DNA of 64,000 nt. It comes from Eudorina sp. 2006-703-Eu-15 (Eukaryota; Chlorophyta; Chlorophyceae; Chlamydomonadales; Volvocaceae). Location of the stretch: positions 84,030-148,029 of the forward strand of contig BDSI01000122.1 in NCBI GenBank assembly GCA_003117195.1. The letters run 5' to 3'. Positions within the stretch are counted from its first letter, which is position 1. Every line of letters begins with the position of its first letter. The position numbers and the translations under genes were made by a program. Of this stretch, positions 1-12,434 are shown piece after piece. The notes below the pieces were generated by a model. That model saw nothing but the letters and a program-made list of their open reading frames with translations. It was not told where the DNA came from and ran no database searches.

Positions 1-603
1 GGGTGCTTGTTATCTTTGCCGCTCGACGTTACTAGCTTGACCTGCCGTGGTCGGAGTCTGGGTCTGTGGCTTCCAGCAAAAGCTGATGGCTGATGCACCG
101 TGTGAAATCATCTGCCTAACGAAACTTGGCACTGTGCTGTTTCGGCGGGTTGTGTTTGAGAACCAGTTGTCATCAGGCACACAAGGCAAAGCCGTGGTTT
201 TGCTGATGTACATGCAGCTGTGCGTGCATGCCGCTTGATGTGTGTCTGATGCGTTTGGTACTGCCTGGTAGGGCACGTCTAGCAGGTGCTTAGGCCCTGA
301 CACCGCAAACCCAGCGAAAACCCGGCTCACGGCATTTCAAAGATGGGCCTTGCCTGTGCCAGATCAACCTCGTCAACGCACAGCCAGCCTCTTTTCAGTT
401 AGCACGGAAGCGGAAGCTGTGCTCCCTCAACCCCCGTCGCCACGCCGTCGTGGGTGCAACATCCCACCTGCCCGCTCTCTGACGCCAAGGTGCCTGCTGG
501 CCCCCAACTCCACCCCAAGTCCATCCCACCCCACCGCTGCGCTGCGCTGTCTGCAGGCCGCCGCTCATTCATGGTCGGCCACTGAGACGGTCCCCGCCGG
601 CAC
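1..603. other. Upstream region of the kinesin gene; no gene recognised
   Basis: No homologous exon or RNA gene was recognised here. An in-frame TGA at 583-585 lies just before the first usable ATG of the kinesin at 604, so this stretch probably holds its promoter and 5' UTR. Open frames on both strands are short and lack conserved sequence. Confidence 0.5.
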
Positions 604-3600
604 ATGTCACACCCACCGAACCCGACCCACCCACCGAACCCGACCGCCACAGCAGGGCCGCAGCTCGCGGCCCCCTTCAGCCGCATCCCCACCCTGGGTC
701 TCTCCCGCAGCGGCGCCAACAGTCGCCTCCCCTCCCCGCCCGTCTCTCCGGGCCTGAGCTCCCCCTCCACACCGCAGCCGCTCGCCGGCTACCATGGCGG
801 CACCCCGCCGCCCTGGGCCTCCGGGGCCCAGTCCGCCGGCCAGGAGCGGCCCGGCTCCGCCGGCGGCGGCCCCAAGTCGTCTCTGGGGCTGAGCTCCTCC
901 AACTCCGTGCTGGCGCGGGGCCTGCCGGGGTCGCGGGGGGACGCGCTGCGGGCCTCCATCTCCAGTCTGAGCCGAACGCCGGTGTCCATGTCACTGGCGG
1001 GGGCGCCCAGCACCCCCATGGACGCGGGGACGTCGCCGTCGCAGCAGCCGGCTGGCGGCGCAGCGGACGGGGTACCGAACGGGTCCGCCGCCGCCACCGC
1101 CACCAGCCGCAGCAGCATCCAGGTGGCGGTCCGCGTGCGGCCCCTGTGGTGGGTGGGGTGGGGGCCGTGTGGGGCGGGGGCGGGGACAGGGTGGGTGGGT
1201 GGGTGGGAGCTGGGAGGTAAAGCAAATTTGCGGGCGGAGTGGGTGGGGGTCGGCCACAGGGTGCGCTGGGTTAGGACGAGAAAGCAGATAGCTGCTAGGG
1301 GCGGGCTTCCGCCCCTGGGTGGGCCCCAGCTGGCCATGCCACGTGTGCGGTCTCGAGAATCGGGACAGGCAGGCGGAGCAGAGCGGGTGTCAAAATTGGC
1401 AGTCGATTGGGTTGGTAAAACAGACGACGGGCGCTCGCTCGCTGCATCACCTCCGCAAGGGAAGGGGCAAAGGCATCGGCCTCAACACCCCGGTCACCCC
1501 AACACCGGGGGGAGACCGCCGCACGAATGCGGGATACTCGACGTCATGATGGGCGCACTCGCGTGCATGGACCTGGCGGCATGCTACATTGTTCTGCAGA
1601 GCATCTTTTGCTCTTCGGGCGGTTGTGACGTACGCCCTGTGCGACGCGAACCTACTCTCTCATGCCGCGCATGCGTGCTGTGCTGCCGCTCCGTGCCTTA
1701 CACCACCACTGCACTGCACCTTTGCTGTTGTCGACCTTGCTTTCCTTTCGCGACAGTGAGAAGGAGAAACAGCGCGGCGACAGGGTGGCGTGGTCTGCGG
1801 ACCGAGAGGGCAACGTGGGGCTGCTGGACGCCGCCACGGGCGCCTTCACCCCGAAGCACAGGTCGGTGGGGGGAGAGGGGTGTTGTTGGTGGTGGGGGTG
1901 GGGGTGGTTGCAAAGCAGGGCAAGCCCCGACGCCCCTCTGGTTTGGTGTTACAGTGGGCCTCCGTCACTCCTGCCACCGGATGTAAGCCCTCCCTGGACG
2001 GCTGCTGCTCACAATGACTGCCATCCGGCCGTGAGGGTGACGGTGGCGGCGCCGCACCGTTACTGGCGGATGCACCGTCCCGGCAGGATATCTCCGCTTG
2101 ACGGGACGTGGACTGGACGTGGACTGGACGCCCGAACTGCGGTTCTCAGGACCGGCAGGCGACTCCGGAGACTGGACAGCGTTACCCGCGTGTCCTGTCC
2201 CTGCCCCCGCCGCACCCACCCACCTCCCTGATCCCCCACCCCCTTGCTCCCGCCCTGCACCCACCCAACCCCCCCTTGCTCCTGCCCTGCATCCACCCAA
2301 CCCCCCCCTTGCTCCTGCCCTGCACCCCCCCCCCCAACCCCCCCGCGAAGGTTCGACACGGTGTTCGGGCCCGAGTGCGACAACAGAGCGGTGGCCGAGC
2401 ACCTCGCGCTGCCGCTGATACCGCACGCCCTGCGCGGCGTCAACGGCACCATCTTCGCGTACGGCGTCACCAGCAGCGGCAAGACCCACACCATGATGGG
2501 AACCGACACGGTGAGACGACACGCTCGTGGTCCTTGGTTTGGGTCGGGCGGGTCTCTTCTCTGAATGCTCTCGTATCTCAGCTCTGCCGCATGTGTTGGG
2601 AACTTGGGATTCGATTGTCGGTTGGCCGCCTCTACGACCTGACCTGACCAGCAGTCAGCAATGTCCCCACTCGGCCGGGATTCGTGGATGGTGTGTTGTG
2701 TGGCGCTGGGGGTGCGGGGGGGACGGGTGCATTACGGGCTTCCAGTGTCCCGTCGGTGTCGAGCAGCCGGCTGACGGGCTGGGTGGCGGATCCTGCCGCC
2801 CACTGGAGGGAGTCGCCCGCTCCCCGGGAGGATGTGCGATCATCTGTGCCAGTATGCTCACCCGGTGTGACGAAGCAATACGGAAGCGCAGCACGGCGTT
2901 GCCGAGTCTGCAAGAGAAGCGTTCGCGGATGACTAGCAGGGCAGGAAGCGCCGTTTGCCGCCCTGCGACCTAATTCCAGATGGCGGTGTCTGCACATCAC
3001 GCGGTGTCTGCACATTACGCAAAGGTACCAAGCAATAAAAGCTTGTTCAAAAGAACTGACGCCGCGATGTGGGTGATGTTGATGCTGCTGGTGGTGGTGG
3101 CGGTGTCCTGCAGGACCCGGGTGTGGTCCCCCGGGTGGTGCGGGAGCTGTTCAATCAGATCGCGGGGACCCGGGCGTCAGGGCCCCCGGGCAGGAGCTTC
3201 TCGGTGCGGATGTCCATCATGGAGATCTACAACGAGGTGAGGGGCTGAGGGGGGCGGGCTGGGGGGGCGCTGGGCGGCGGCGTCAGCCAACCGGACAACT
3301 ACTACGCAACGGGTGATTTTTCGCGATCTATATCATTGTATTTATTGACAAATGTGGGGCCTGGGCGGGCACAAGGGCAGTCATGACACCATGGAGGCGG
3401 CCGGACCAAAGGAGTTGGGGCCGCCTTGGGCAGCTTTCAGCCCTTTGGGCTGCGGTGGGCTTCTTGTGCGGTCTGTAGGCAGGCCGAAGCTGTGTCGGTC
3501 GGTCAATGTCATCGTGGCGCGTGGTGGCGCAATCTTCCGAGCGAAACATGGATGCAGTCACGGCCCGGGGGGCGGCTCCCGTCTCACCGCATATGAGTTC

Positions 3601-6600
3601 TCCTACTTACTGCCCGCCTGCCTGCCCGCCTGTTCCCTCCAGGTGCTCAACGACCTGGTGGACCCCACCCGGACGAACCTCAAGGTGCGGTGCGGTGCGG
3701 GTGCGGACGCGGAGGAGCTCGGGGGGGCTCGGTGGGGGCCTCGCGTGCAGTGGCCGCCAGCGGCGCTGGTGTGTGACACGCAATGACAGCTGCACAGCAC
3801 AGCACAGCACAGGACCTCCCATGTATCGCGCGCCCCATGTACCGTACGGGGTGTATGTACCTCACCGCCCCCTCCCATCCTGGTGCGGATGCTGACACCG
3901 GCACTGTGCGATGCGATGCGATGTTGTGGTGTGGTGCGGTGCGGTGCAGGTGCGGGAGGATGCGCGCAGCGGTCTTGTGTTCGTGGAGGGCCTTATGGAG
4001 CAGGTGGTGTCCACCGCCGAGCAGGTGAGGTGGGGGCGGTCAAGGGAGGGTACAGAAAATTGGTAGACATACTTATACTCAAGTTTCAATGGAAGGGGGT
4101 TAGGGTTTCGGGTGGTAGAAGGGGGCCGGGGCGGTGGGAACTAGGAGCGGGACGCGACGCCCGTCCAAGCTCCCCGACACGGGGCGCCCGTCCACTCTAC
4201 CTTTTGGGCAGGTGCCCCAGGTGCAAGCATGCAGGCACGTGTAGGCGGGTGCGCCGATGATGCTTTTCTCAAGGAAAGATAATTCCTTGTGTGGATATGT
4301 GTTTATAGAAGAGAGCCTCCTTGTGTGGATATGTGTGTCGGTGACAAGGCAGGGGTGCGTGTCATGCAAAGGGGCGCAGCTGCGCCCGGTTCATGTGTGG
4401 ACGGGGGGGGGGAGAGGGGGCTCCGTGCGGCCAACTGCTCAGCGCGCGGCGGCGGGCGTCGGTGCCGGGTGATGCAGGGCGGATGCAGATACAAAGGATT
4501 ACGTTGTCTCTTGCCGGCTGTCCCCTCTCTGTATACACACATCCGTGCAGGCACTGGATCTGATTGCGCGCGGGGACACCAACCGCAAGATTAGCGCCAC
4601 CGCCTTTAACGAGGACTCGAGTCGCTCGCACACCATCACCCGCATCATCGTCGAGTCGACGGCGGCGGCGCCACCGCCGCCGCCGTCCGGCGGCCTGGAG
4701 CTGCCGCCCATGTCGGGCGACCGACCCACGGGTCGGCGTACGACGGCCTGCCTCAGCCTCATCGATCTGGCGGGCTCGGAGTCGGCGCGCGCGGTGGTCA
4801 GCAAGGGTCAGAGGATGGAGGGCTCCTTCATCAACCGCTCGCTGTTGACCCTTGGGACGGTGATCCACAAGTTGGCGGCGGGCGCCGCGGGGCACGTGCC
4901 GTTCCGGGACTCGAAGCTCACGCGGCTGCTGCAGGTGGGTGGGTGGGTGGGTGGGTGGGCGCAATGGGGCGCCGGGTGGGGGTGTGGGTGCAGCTGGGCG
5001 GCTGGTGGCGGCCGAGGGTGGGCGGCGGCTGGATTCTTAGGTGCAGTCAACGCTTCGCCGTCTTTGTTGTCAATGCCAACATCGGCGGTTATCGGTCTGT
5101 TGTTACTCGTTTGCGGTTTCGCTGTCTTTATTGACGAAAGGGGGGCGGGAGCTGGGCGGCGGGTGACTGCCGTTGCTGGGCGGCATTCTTAGGCCACCCG
5201 TATCCACGCTTGGAGGAGGGAAGTATGGAAAACAAAAGGTGTTGGTGAGCCATCTGTAGGTGGCCCTTGGGGAGAGGCTTTGCGCTGCTTCCCGCTGTGT
5301 CGCTGGCTCGCACCCCATGTCTGTCTTTCTGCCTGGTTGTCCGGCTGTGCGGCGGGCGGCCCCCTTTTTGTCGATAAAGACAGCGAAACCGCGGGCGGGC
5401 CCCCCCTTTTTGCCGCCCTATACCCACCCACCCCTTTTCCGCCCCGCTCCCCGCTTACCGCATCCCGCAGCCGAGCCTCTCCGGCCCGGGCGCCCGCGTG
5501 GCGGTGGTGTGCAATATCACGCCGGCAGCCGCGCAGAGCGACGAGACCGCCAACACGCTCAAATTCGCCGCCAGGGCCAAACTCATTCAGGTGGGCACAG
5601 CGGCGGCCCCCTGCTTGCAGAGTCCCCCGCCCGGACACCTGCCCGGGAGGGCTGGGCTGGGCTGGGCCGGGCTGGGCAGTGATGTCGCAGGGCAGTGTGT
5701 TGGAAACAGGGAAGGCGAAGGCCGGAGGCTACCCTGCGCGACAATGAGGGATGCGGGACGAGGACATGGTCTTTCTCAGCCCGTCTCAGCCTGGCGGCTT
5801 TCCGTCCGCCCCGTTGTCAGCTCCCTGCTGGAGCCGCCGCCGTGTCTGTCTGTCTGTCTGCCCATTTTACCTGTCTGCCCACAAGGAGCGCGAACGGCTT
5901 GGAACGGTCACAGCAATGGAGGGCGCTGCCACGCCACTGGGGTATGCTTGATAGGAAGACCTTAAACCGCTGCTCTCAGGCCGCCGCTGCGGCACGTGTC
6001 GGGAGCGCCTTGCGGAACGAGCTTGAGTTTTGCAGTCTGAGTGAGTGAGGGCCTCCGGGGGTTGCGCTGTTGGTTGCCGCCAGGTGACGACCCGTACGAA
6101 CGAGATCCTGGACGAGCGGTCGCTGCTGCGCCGCTACCAGAAGGAGGTGGCGGACCTGAAGCGCCAGCTGGCGGAGGTGAGGCGGCTGCTGGCGGCGGCG
6201 ACCGCCAACGGCCAGGACGGGGCCGCCGCCGCCGCCGCCGCGGGCCCCAGCACAGCGGCGGCGGCCGCGGGCGACAGCAGGGTCGGGGCTGTGGGCGGCG
6301 GCAGCGCGGGCGGCGTCGGCGGCTTTGGCGCGCTGGGCGCCGACGAGGCCCTGGCGGCGGCGCTGCAGGCGGAGCGTGACGCCCGGAGGGCCGTGGAGAT
6401 CGAAGCCACCATGATGAAGATCAAACTCGAGAGGATGCAGGTATACGGTATACCTGGGCCGTCGTACGGCGGGTGCATGTTCGGTCGCTGCTATCTCTCC
6501 TACGATAATAATAGCTATCTCTATCTGCCACAGGCAAGAGGACCATCAGGGTGTTGGCCCTCTGTGTCCTCGCCGCCTCCACCGGCACGGAACCCCTCCC

Positions 6601-8050
6601 TGCCCCCCCCACCTGACCCGCCTCTCCAAATCCTGCGTTCGACAACCTACATGTTCCAACTCATCTAACTTGGTTTTGGCAACACCGACGCCTACACCGT
6701 CGTCGTCGCTGGCGATCAACGGTACTGTACCAACGTTCTCCGGTCGAACCGTCGCTTTGGCAGCAGCACAGTTTAAATTTGTCTACCAATTTCCTGCACC
6801 CACCTGACCCGCCCGCGCCGTCCCCGCACCCTCCCCGCCGGGGCCCTTCCCCCCCCCCCCTCCCCCGCTGCCAGGCTTTCCTCGAGGAGAACGGCGTCGA
6901 TGTGGACAGCGTGCTGCTCGCTGGCACAGGAGGGGACTCGGGCGGGGTAAGGACGGCGAGCAGCGGCAACTTGCGGCTGCTCTCTCCCCCGGCGGAGCCC
7001 GCCTCGCCGCTCTCCAAAGGGGCGCCGGCACTGCGCGGCGATGCCGGGGACGTTGCCGCCGCTGCCGCCGCCGCCGCCGCCGCCGCCCAGGGCGCGGTGC
7101 AGTTGGGCGGCAGCAGACGCTCTTTGAGGCTCTCCGAACCGCCCAGCGGGGCGGCCTCGGGGCTGCGCCACGCGTCCAGCACATCGCGGTTGGAGACTGA
7201 GGACGTCGCACAGCAGCAGGAGCCGGAGGAGCGACCGCAGCAGTCACAGCAGCAGCAGCTGCAGGGTCGGGGCGGTGACGTCGGGCAGCGGTACGACAGG
7301 CTCCGCGGGTCTTACTCCGGGGGCAGCCTGGGTCAGGCGGGGGGGACGGGCGAGGTGGCGCCCTCGGCGGACCGCTGGGCCGCGTGGGCCCGGGTGGAGA
7401 TGTCGGCGCAGCGGGCAGGTGAGGGGGGCGGGCGGGCGGTCACCGTCCTTATATATCGTTTGGAGCTTTGGATGTTGGATGCCAAAGCTGATTTACAGCA
7501 TTACATGGCCCCTGCGTGGTGTCACCATGCGGAGGGGGGCGGGTTAGCTCCCCTCGCGCCTTCCACCTCCCATTTGGGCAGAGTCCGTTCCGAGCCACAG
7601 GAAGTCCTTCCCCGACCCCCAACCAGCACCGGAACCGGAACCGGAACCGGAACCTCCTCGGCGTCATGTTGCATGTGTACCGTAATTCAGGTGGCCGGGT
7701 GCGGGCGAATGGCGGCCACACCGCGTTGGATGGTGGTGAGGCGGGCAGCCTCCCGGGTGTCGAGACCTCCGGGGATTTGAGGGCGCAGGTCGCGGCGGCG
7801 CTGGGCGCGGCGGCCGGCGCCAACGGAGGGAGCGCGGGCGCCCGCGGCAGCGCCTCCGGGAGCGCCTCGGGCAGCGACCTGGACGTGGACGAGGAGCTGA
7901 ACGAAGGTGCGGGTCGGATCCGGCGGGGTGTGCGTTCGGTTGGGGTCGCAGGGCAGAGCAGTGCAGAGCAGAACAGCCGTGCGCGGGACGTGCACGGGGG
8001 TGGTTGGTGGGTTCACAAGAGGGACCCGCCCGACTGTCTTTGTGTGCACA

Positions 8051-8104
<54 letters not shown>

Positions 8105-10553
8105 CGAGGTGTCGGCGGAGTACGGCGAGGGGCGTAAGAGAGAGTGCGGGTGGGTTTCCCGAGATTCTTGACTCGCCCATGTGCCGGAGCTGGGTGGTGT
8201 CGGGGATTCTGACTCACCTGGAGGTTTGTAAGATAGCTCTTGCTGCAGGAACGCAACATCGGTGCGCAGTGATGCAAGCCCAGAGGGTAGATACCAGAGA
8301 TGGGCGACCGATGTTCATCATCCATGCTGGCCGCTTTTTGGAAAGCGGAATAGCTGTACCAGTACCCGCCGGCTCCTGGGTAGTGCCGCGGCCCGGAGGA
8401 GGAGGTGGCGGATCCGCTCGCGTGTGCACCGGCCGGGGAGGAGCCGAGCAGGGCGGGGTCATGGGCGGGTGTAGACTACGTATCTCTGTGTCGCGCGCCC
8501 CCGTCCGTGTAGGTGCACTTTAAGGGTTTGTCCAACGGCACATGGATGGATGCCGGAACCTCCGCACCAGCAAGCATCCCACGTGTCCGCTCTGTGTGAT
8601 CAGGGCGGGGCCGCCCCCCGGCCCCGTGCGGGCGCCCCAGCGATTGTTTGTGTCAGTGATTGCGACGTGTCAGTTCGTGTATCCCATAACCTCCACACCC
8701 ACACCTCCCCGCACACCCACACCTCCTCACTCCCCGCAGGCATCATGGCCCAGATCCGAGACATGATCTCGGAGGCGCGCCTCTCCAGCCCGACCTCACG
8801 ACCCAACGGCCGCCCGCCGGCCGCCGACAGCAGCAGCGCCGGCGACGGCGGCCCCCACTCCGCCCCGGGCGGACTCCACCACGCGACCGCCGCCGCCGTC
8901 ACCGCCGGCCGCGCCTCCCTCGGCGACGCCGCGGCCGCCGCCGCGACCCCCTCCGGCGGCGGGGGGCTGCCGGCGGGCGGCTTGGCCGCCTGTCGGACCC
9001 CCAGTGGCTGCAGCTTCGGCGCCGGGGGCCCGGCCTCGGTGTCTTCTCAGCACCGGCGGTCGGTGACGTTGAGTCCCACCAGCAGCAGCTACGGGGCGGG
9101 GGGTCCGGAGCTGGACATGGATCTGGAGCTGCAGGTGCTGAATGCGGACAGGGAGGTGCTGCATGACCAGCTGGTGGCGTCGGAGGCGGCGAACGAACAG
9201 CTGACGGCGCAGGTGGGTGCGGGGCGGGGCGGAGCGGGGCGGCGCGGTGTGGAGCGGTGCGGAGCGTTTTACCAGGCGGCTGAGTCGAGCAGCTGTACGC
9301 CTTACGTTTAACGTAAAATACGGTCCGAAAGTTGTGTTACGCCGTAAGGTTCCACCCCTGGTCGAGCTGTGCTGCGCTGCCTCGCGGCGCCTCGTGGCGC
9401 CTGAACGGCGTGGGAAAAGGCCTGAAGGGTGAAAGGACAAACCCGGGCAGCGCCACAGAACCTAGGCACGGGTCCAGCACACGTAGCACACACTCTCACA
9501 CACGGGATGGAGTACCTGGCGTCGATGGATGGCAGTACGGCAGTCAGTGGGCAGTACGGTGGAGGGTCATTTCGGGCACCAGCACCGCAACCCGCAAATA
9601 CAACCCGGGGTCGGGGCAGGGCGGGGCGGGGCGGGTGTCCCAAAGTAGTGAAGTGGGCAGTCCCAAGTAACACACGAGCTGCCGTACGTTCCGCTACCAC
9701 TGGGTGCAGCATCTGATTCCAAGTGACGGCTGACGACCCGACGTGCCGTACGGCACGCCGAAAGAGGTCAGCCGGCTTTGCCCTCACGGGCCCACCGAGT
9801 TGTTACGGTATTCCATGGCTTGCTTATCGGGGGTACGGGTGCTGCGGGTTATCCATGATACAGCATGTTGACGGACACGCCACCCGCCGTACCGTATGTA
9901 CGAATACGGCACAGGTGGCGGATCTGCGGCGGCAGCTCGGTACGTACGAGCAGCTGACGCGGCACGCCGCCAGCGAGCTGGCGGAGATCCGGCGGCTGAA
10001 GGAGGCCTTCCAGGCGAGGCTGCAGCGTGAGAACGACTTGCTCCGGGCGCAGCTGCACCAGCTGGGCGTCACGCCCGCCGCCGCTCCCAGCACACCAGGG
10101 GACGCGCAGCAACACCCGCAGCAACCCCGGCCCCAGAAGGGCTTACCCGCTGTTCCTGCGGAGCCAGCCGCAGCAGCCGGCTCCGCGCCCCACAACCTGC
10201 CACCGCAGGCGCCGCCGCGCGCCCCGGCCCCGCTGGCCCCGGTCCCCTCTGTTCGCCACGGAGTGCACAGCATGGAGGGATTTGGCTCGCCGGCGGTCAT
10301 GGCGCGCGCGTCGTCGTCGCCGGGCGCGGTGCTGAGCGCGGCAGCGAACGCTGCGCCAGCGCTCCGAGGTGATGTGGGGACACCGACACGGGCGGGTGGC
10401 GGCAGCGGGGCGGGGGCCGCCGGGCCGCAATCGCGTCACCGGCCGTCCGGGGTCCCGCCGATGGTGCCCGAGGGCGGGCAGGCGGGGGGCGAGGCGGGCG
10501 ACGGGAGCGGCAAGGCCCTGGGGTCGCCTCCCTGGCGCCCCGCGGGGCCGTAG
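604..10553 (+). CDS. Kinesin-7 family motor protein (CENP-E/MKRP-like)
   Basis: A microtubule motor ATPase. I place 13 exons: 604-1148, 1757-1861, 2351-2510, 3114-3236, 3643-3684, 3950-4024, 4551-4934, 5471-5590, 6084-6440, 6875-7418, 7691-7906, 8740-9212, 9915-10553 (TAG). Every junction is GT-AG and phases close to give 1260 residues. Residues 1-170 are a Ser/Pro/Gly-rich extension. The motor then starts at IQVAVRVRPL and carries the P-loop GVTSSGKT (about 255), switch I NEDSSRSH (about 370) and switch II DLAGSE (about 422). A Pro-rich insert of about 25 residues sits between the switches. The neck segment ILDERSLLRRYQKEVADLKR is characteristic of kinesin-7, which decides the family. The tail has Ala/Gly/Gln-rich linkers and two coiled coils (exons 9 and 12-13). 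No C-terminal RING finger is visible, unlike some plant MKRPs. The first exon could start at a later ATG; the motor assignment is secure, the subfamily slightly less so. Confidence 0.93.
2232..2340. repeat. C-rich tandem repeat in kinesin intron 2
   Basis: About three copies of a 33-37 base pyrimidine-rich unit containing CTTGCTCC and CCTGCACCCACCC, immediately before the acceptor of kinesin exon 3. It forms an unusually long polypyrimidine tract. Confidence 0.8.
5106..5396. mobile_element. Foldback/MITE-like element in a kinesin intron
   Basis: Imperfect inverted repeats of about 35 bases bound this stretch. The left copy (about 5111-5146) contains TTTCGCTGTCTTTATTGACG and the right copy (about 5358-5392) is its reverse complement with a few mismatches. 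The interior of about 210 bases has no coding sequence. It lies wholly inside the intron between exons 7 and 8 (4935-5470). Superfamily is not determinable from the ends alone. Confidence 0.6.
6628..6796 (+). repeat. Dispersed ~170-bp repeat, copy 1 (kinesin intron)
   Basis: This segment runs from CTGCGTTCGACAACCTACAT to TTGTCTACCAATTTCCT. It recurs at roughly 90 percent identity, by eye, in opposite orientation at 18928-19098 inside an MSH6 intron. Non-coding and intron-located, so it is likely a short non-autonomous mobile element. Confidence 0.8.
7626..7652. repeat. (CCGGAA)n microsatellite
   Basis: Four to five consecutive ACCGGA/GGAACC hexamer units in the intron before kinesin exon 11. 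Confidence 0.8.
8053..8102. repeat. (TG)n microsatellite in kinesin intron 11
   Basis: About 25 uninterrupted TG dinucleotides inside the intron 7907-8739. Likely length-polymorphic. Confidence 0.95.
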
Positions 10554-12434
10554 AAGAAGAAGAAGAAACCGTCTCTGGCCCATCATTCCAGGCGAGGGCG
10601 AGGGCGCCGACGGGTGTTGAGTACGTGAGTCGATGCTGCCCCAGCGGAAAGATGTCGGGACGTTTCCCTGGCACTTGTTCGGGAGCTATGGACGGACTGA
10701 CATTGGAGATACAGCAAGAGGATAAGATCCACGTGGACCCCGGCGGCATTTTTGGCACGGCAGCTGCTTTTCACCATATAACGCTTTTACGCCGCTTTTG
10801 AGGACGGCGCGTTGGCTGCACTCTGTTTGGTTTTGATTCGCGAGCGGAAACCCGGAGTCGGAGGTGGTTGACGGCGGCCCCGCACCGCACCGCACGGCAC
10901 TGAAGGGGTCGACGACTGAGCGGCGCTTGCTTGTGTCGCATACCGTACTTGGGCTTCGATGGAGAGCGGCGACAGGTGTGGAGCGATTGTGGGGGTTTGC
11001 CCCTCGTGGTGTGTTTGCCTGGCATATGCTGTTCGTCCGCGGTAAGTGTCGCAGCAGTTCATTCACATCGCTGCCGCGAGAAGGTAGTGGTGGACGATTG
11101 GCTTGGATAATAGCGACTGTACTCATAGATGATACAAGGAAAGTTTGACATGGCGATAAGAAAAACCGCTGAAACACGTGAAAGGTATCGGTAGTTGGGG
11201 CGGGATGGGGTTTCGATCCGTAGAACTGGACGCTCGAGGAGTTCTAGCATCTAACGCTTGAGTTGTTTAGCCGACCAGCATATGCTGGCTGTAGCCGCAG
11301 GCCAGAGTGACGGCTGAGTGGCGCGCTACGCCATATGGCACATACGGGCACATGGGAACGATATTCTTCTCAATTTATTTGTGGTCGACCGGACCACTGG
11401 TGGGTTGTCGGGTCGGGCTACAGTGGACGACTCCGCTGCTAGGCGTTTTGTGCTGCTTCTCGTGTCTCTAGGTTACATTAGCATCGCTTTGCTGAAACAG
11501 TTTATACGGTAGTTGCGCGTCTTGGGTCGTGTCCGCGGCGAGATTTTCTAGCAGATGTAGCGCGGAGCAAAGGCGTTGTTTGGATGCCCCTGGGACCTCT
11601 GACACGGGCGAATTGCTCCTGCCTCTCAAGCCCGACGCGGTGAGGGAGGATCCGGGTCGGTGGCGAAAAGGATGGCCCCAAAGGGTGGCCTACCCCCATG
11701 AAAATCGAATCACTTGCACGCACTCGGAGCGACACGCTCCCCCGCCCGGAGAGGTGCCCGCTTACATCTGCCGCATCTGCACGTTCAGCTGCATGGATTG
11801 TACTTTGTATGCAGTCAACGGGCACCCGCGGGTCAGCAGCCAGGTCAGCAGCCAGCACAAATCCAATCCAACTCACACAGATCCTGTGTTGGCTGCTTTC
11901 ATAAGGACGACGGCGGAGAGACACCGCATAACTATTTTGCTATCTCGATTTCGCGCCACGCATGTGCTTGTACGCCAGGGTACGTATTGAGGGCGGAGCA
12001 CATCCAGAAAGGGTTCAACCCTCGACATCTTGCTACATTGCCTCAATAGTACCACCCATCGTGCATTGGCACCAGAGAACTGCCTCCAAGCAAACGCAAC
12101 CCCCAATCACATGTTTAACCTGTATTCATGTCATCAGAGCCCCCCCTTCCAAGCCACCATTCTGCAGCACCACCAGAGCAAGACACGACGCTCACCCATC
12201 ACCCGATCCTATCAACAACCGAAATCGCAACGCCCAGGACATCATCACCAGGACACCCTCAATCCTGCATGTACTGTACGACACGTCCTGCATATGTGCC
12301 GTACGACCTGCGGGCCGGACACCCCGCGCTCACGAGCATTATAGCACCAACAACCACCTATATCAGTTCTATGGAAAGAGCCGCTCAGCTGCGCCGACGC
12401 GGTCCACCTCAAGTCCGCAAGTCCGCAAGTCCGC
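10554..12434. other. Convergent intergenic region between kinesin and MSH6
   Basis: The two genes end tail to tail here, so this 1.9 kb holds both 3' UTRs. Reading frames up to about 150 codons exist on both strands, but none has recognisable motifs or the third-position G/C bias of the neighbouring exons. A tRNA-like arm near 11200-11260 was examined and not accepted. Confidence 0.5.

Noticed and set aside
677..1337. Antisense frames of up to 182 codons over kinesin exon 1
   Set aside because: Mirror frames of a GC-rich low-complexity exon; no homology and no splice support.
11190..11265. Possible tRNA or tRNA-derived SINE head near GTTTCGATCC
   Set aside because: Neither strand gives a paired T-arm and acceptor stem; only the loop-like sequence resembles a tRNA.
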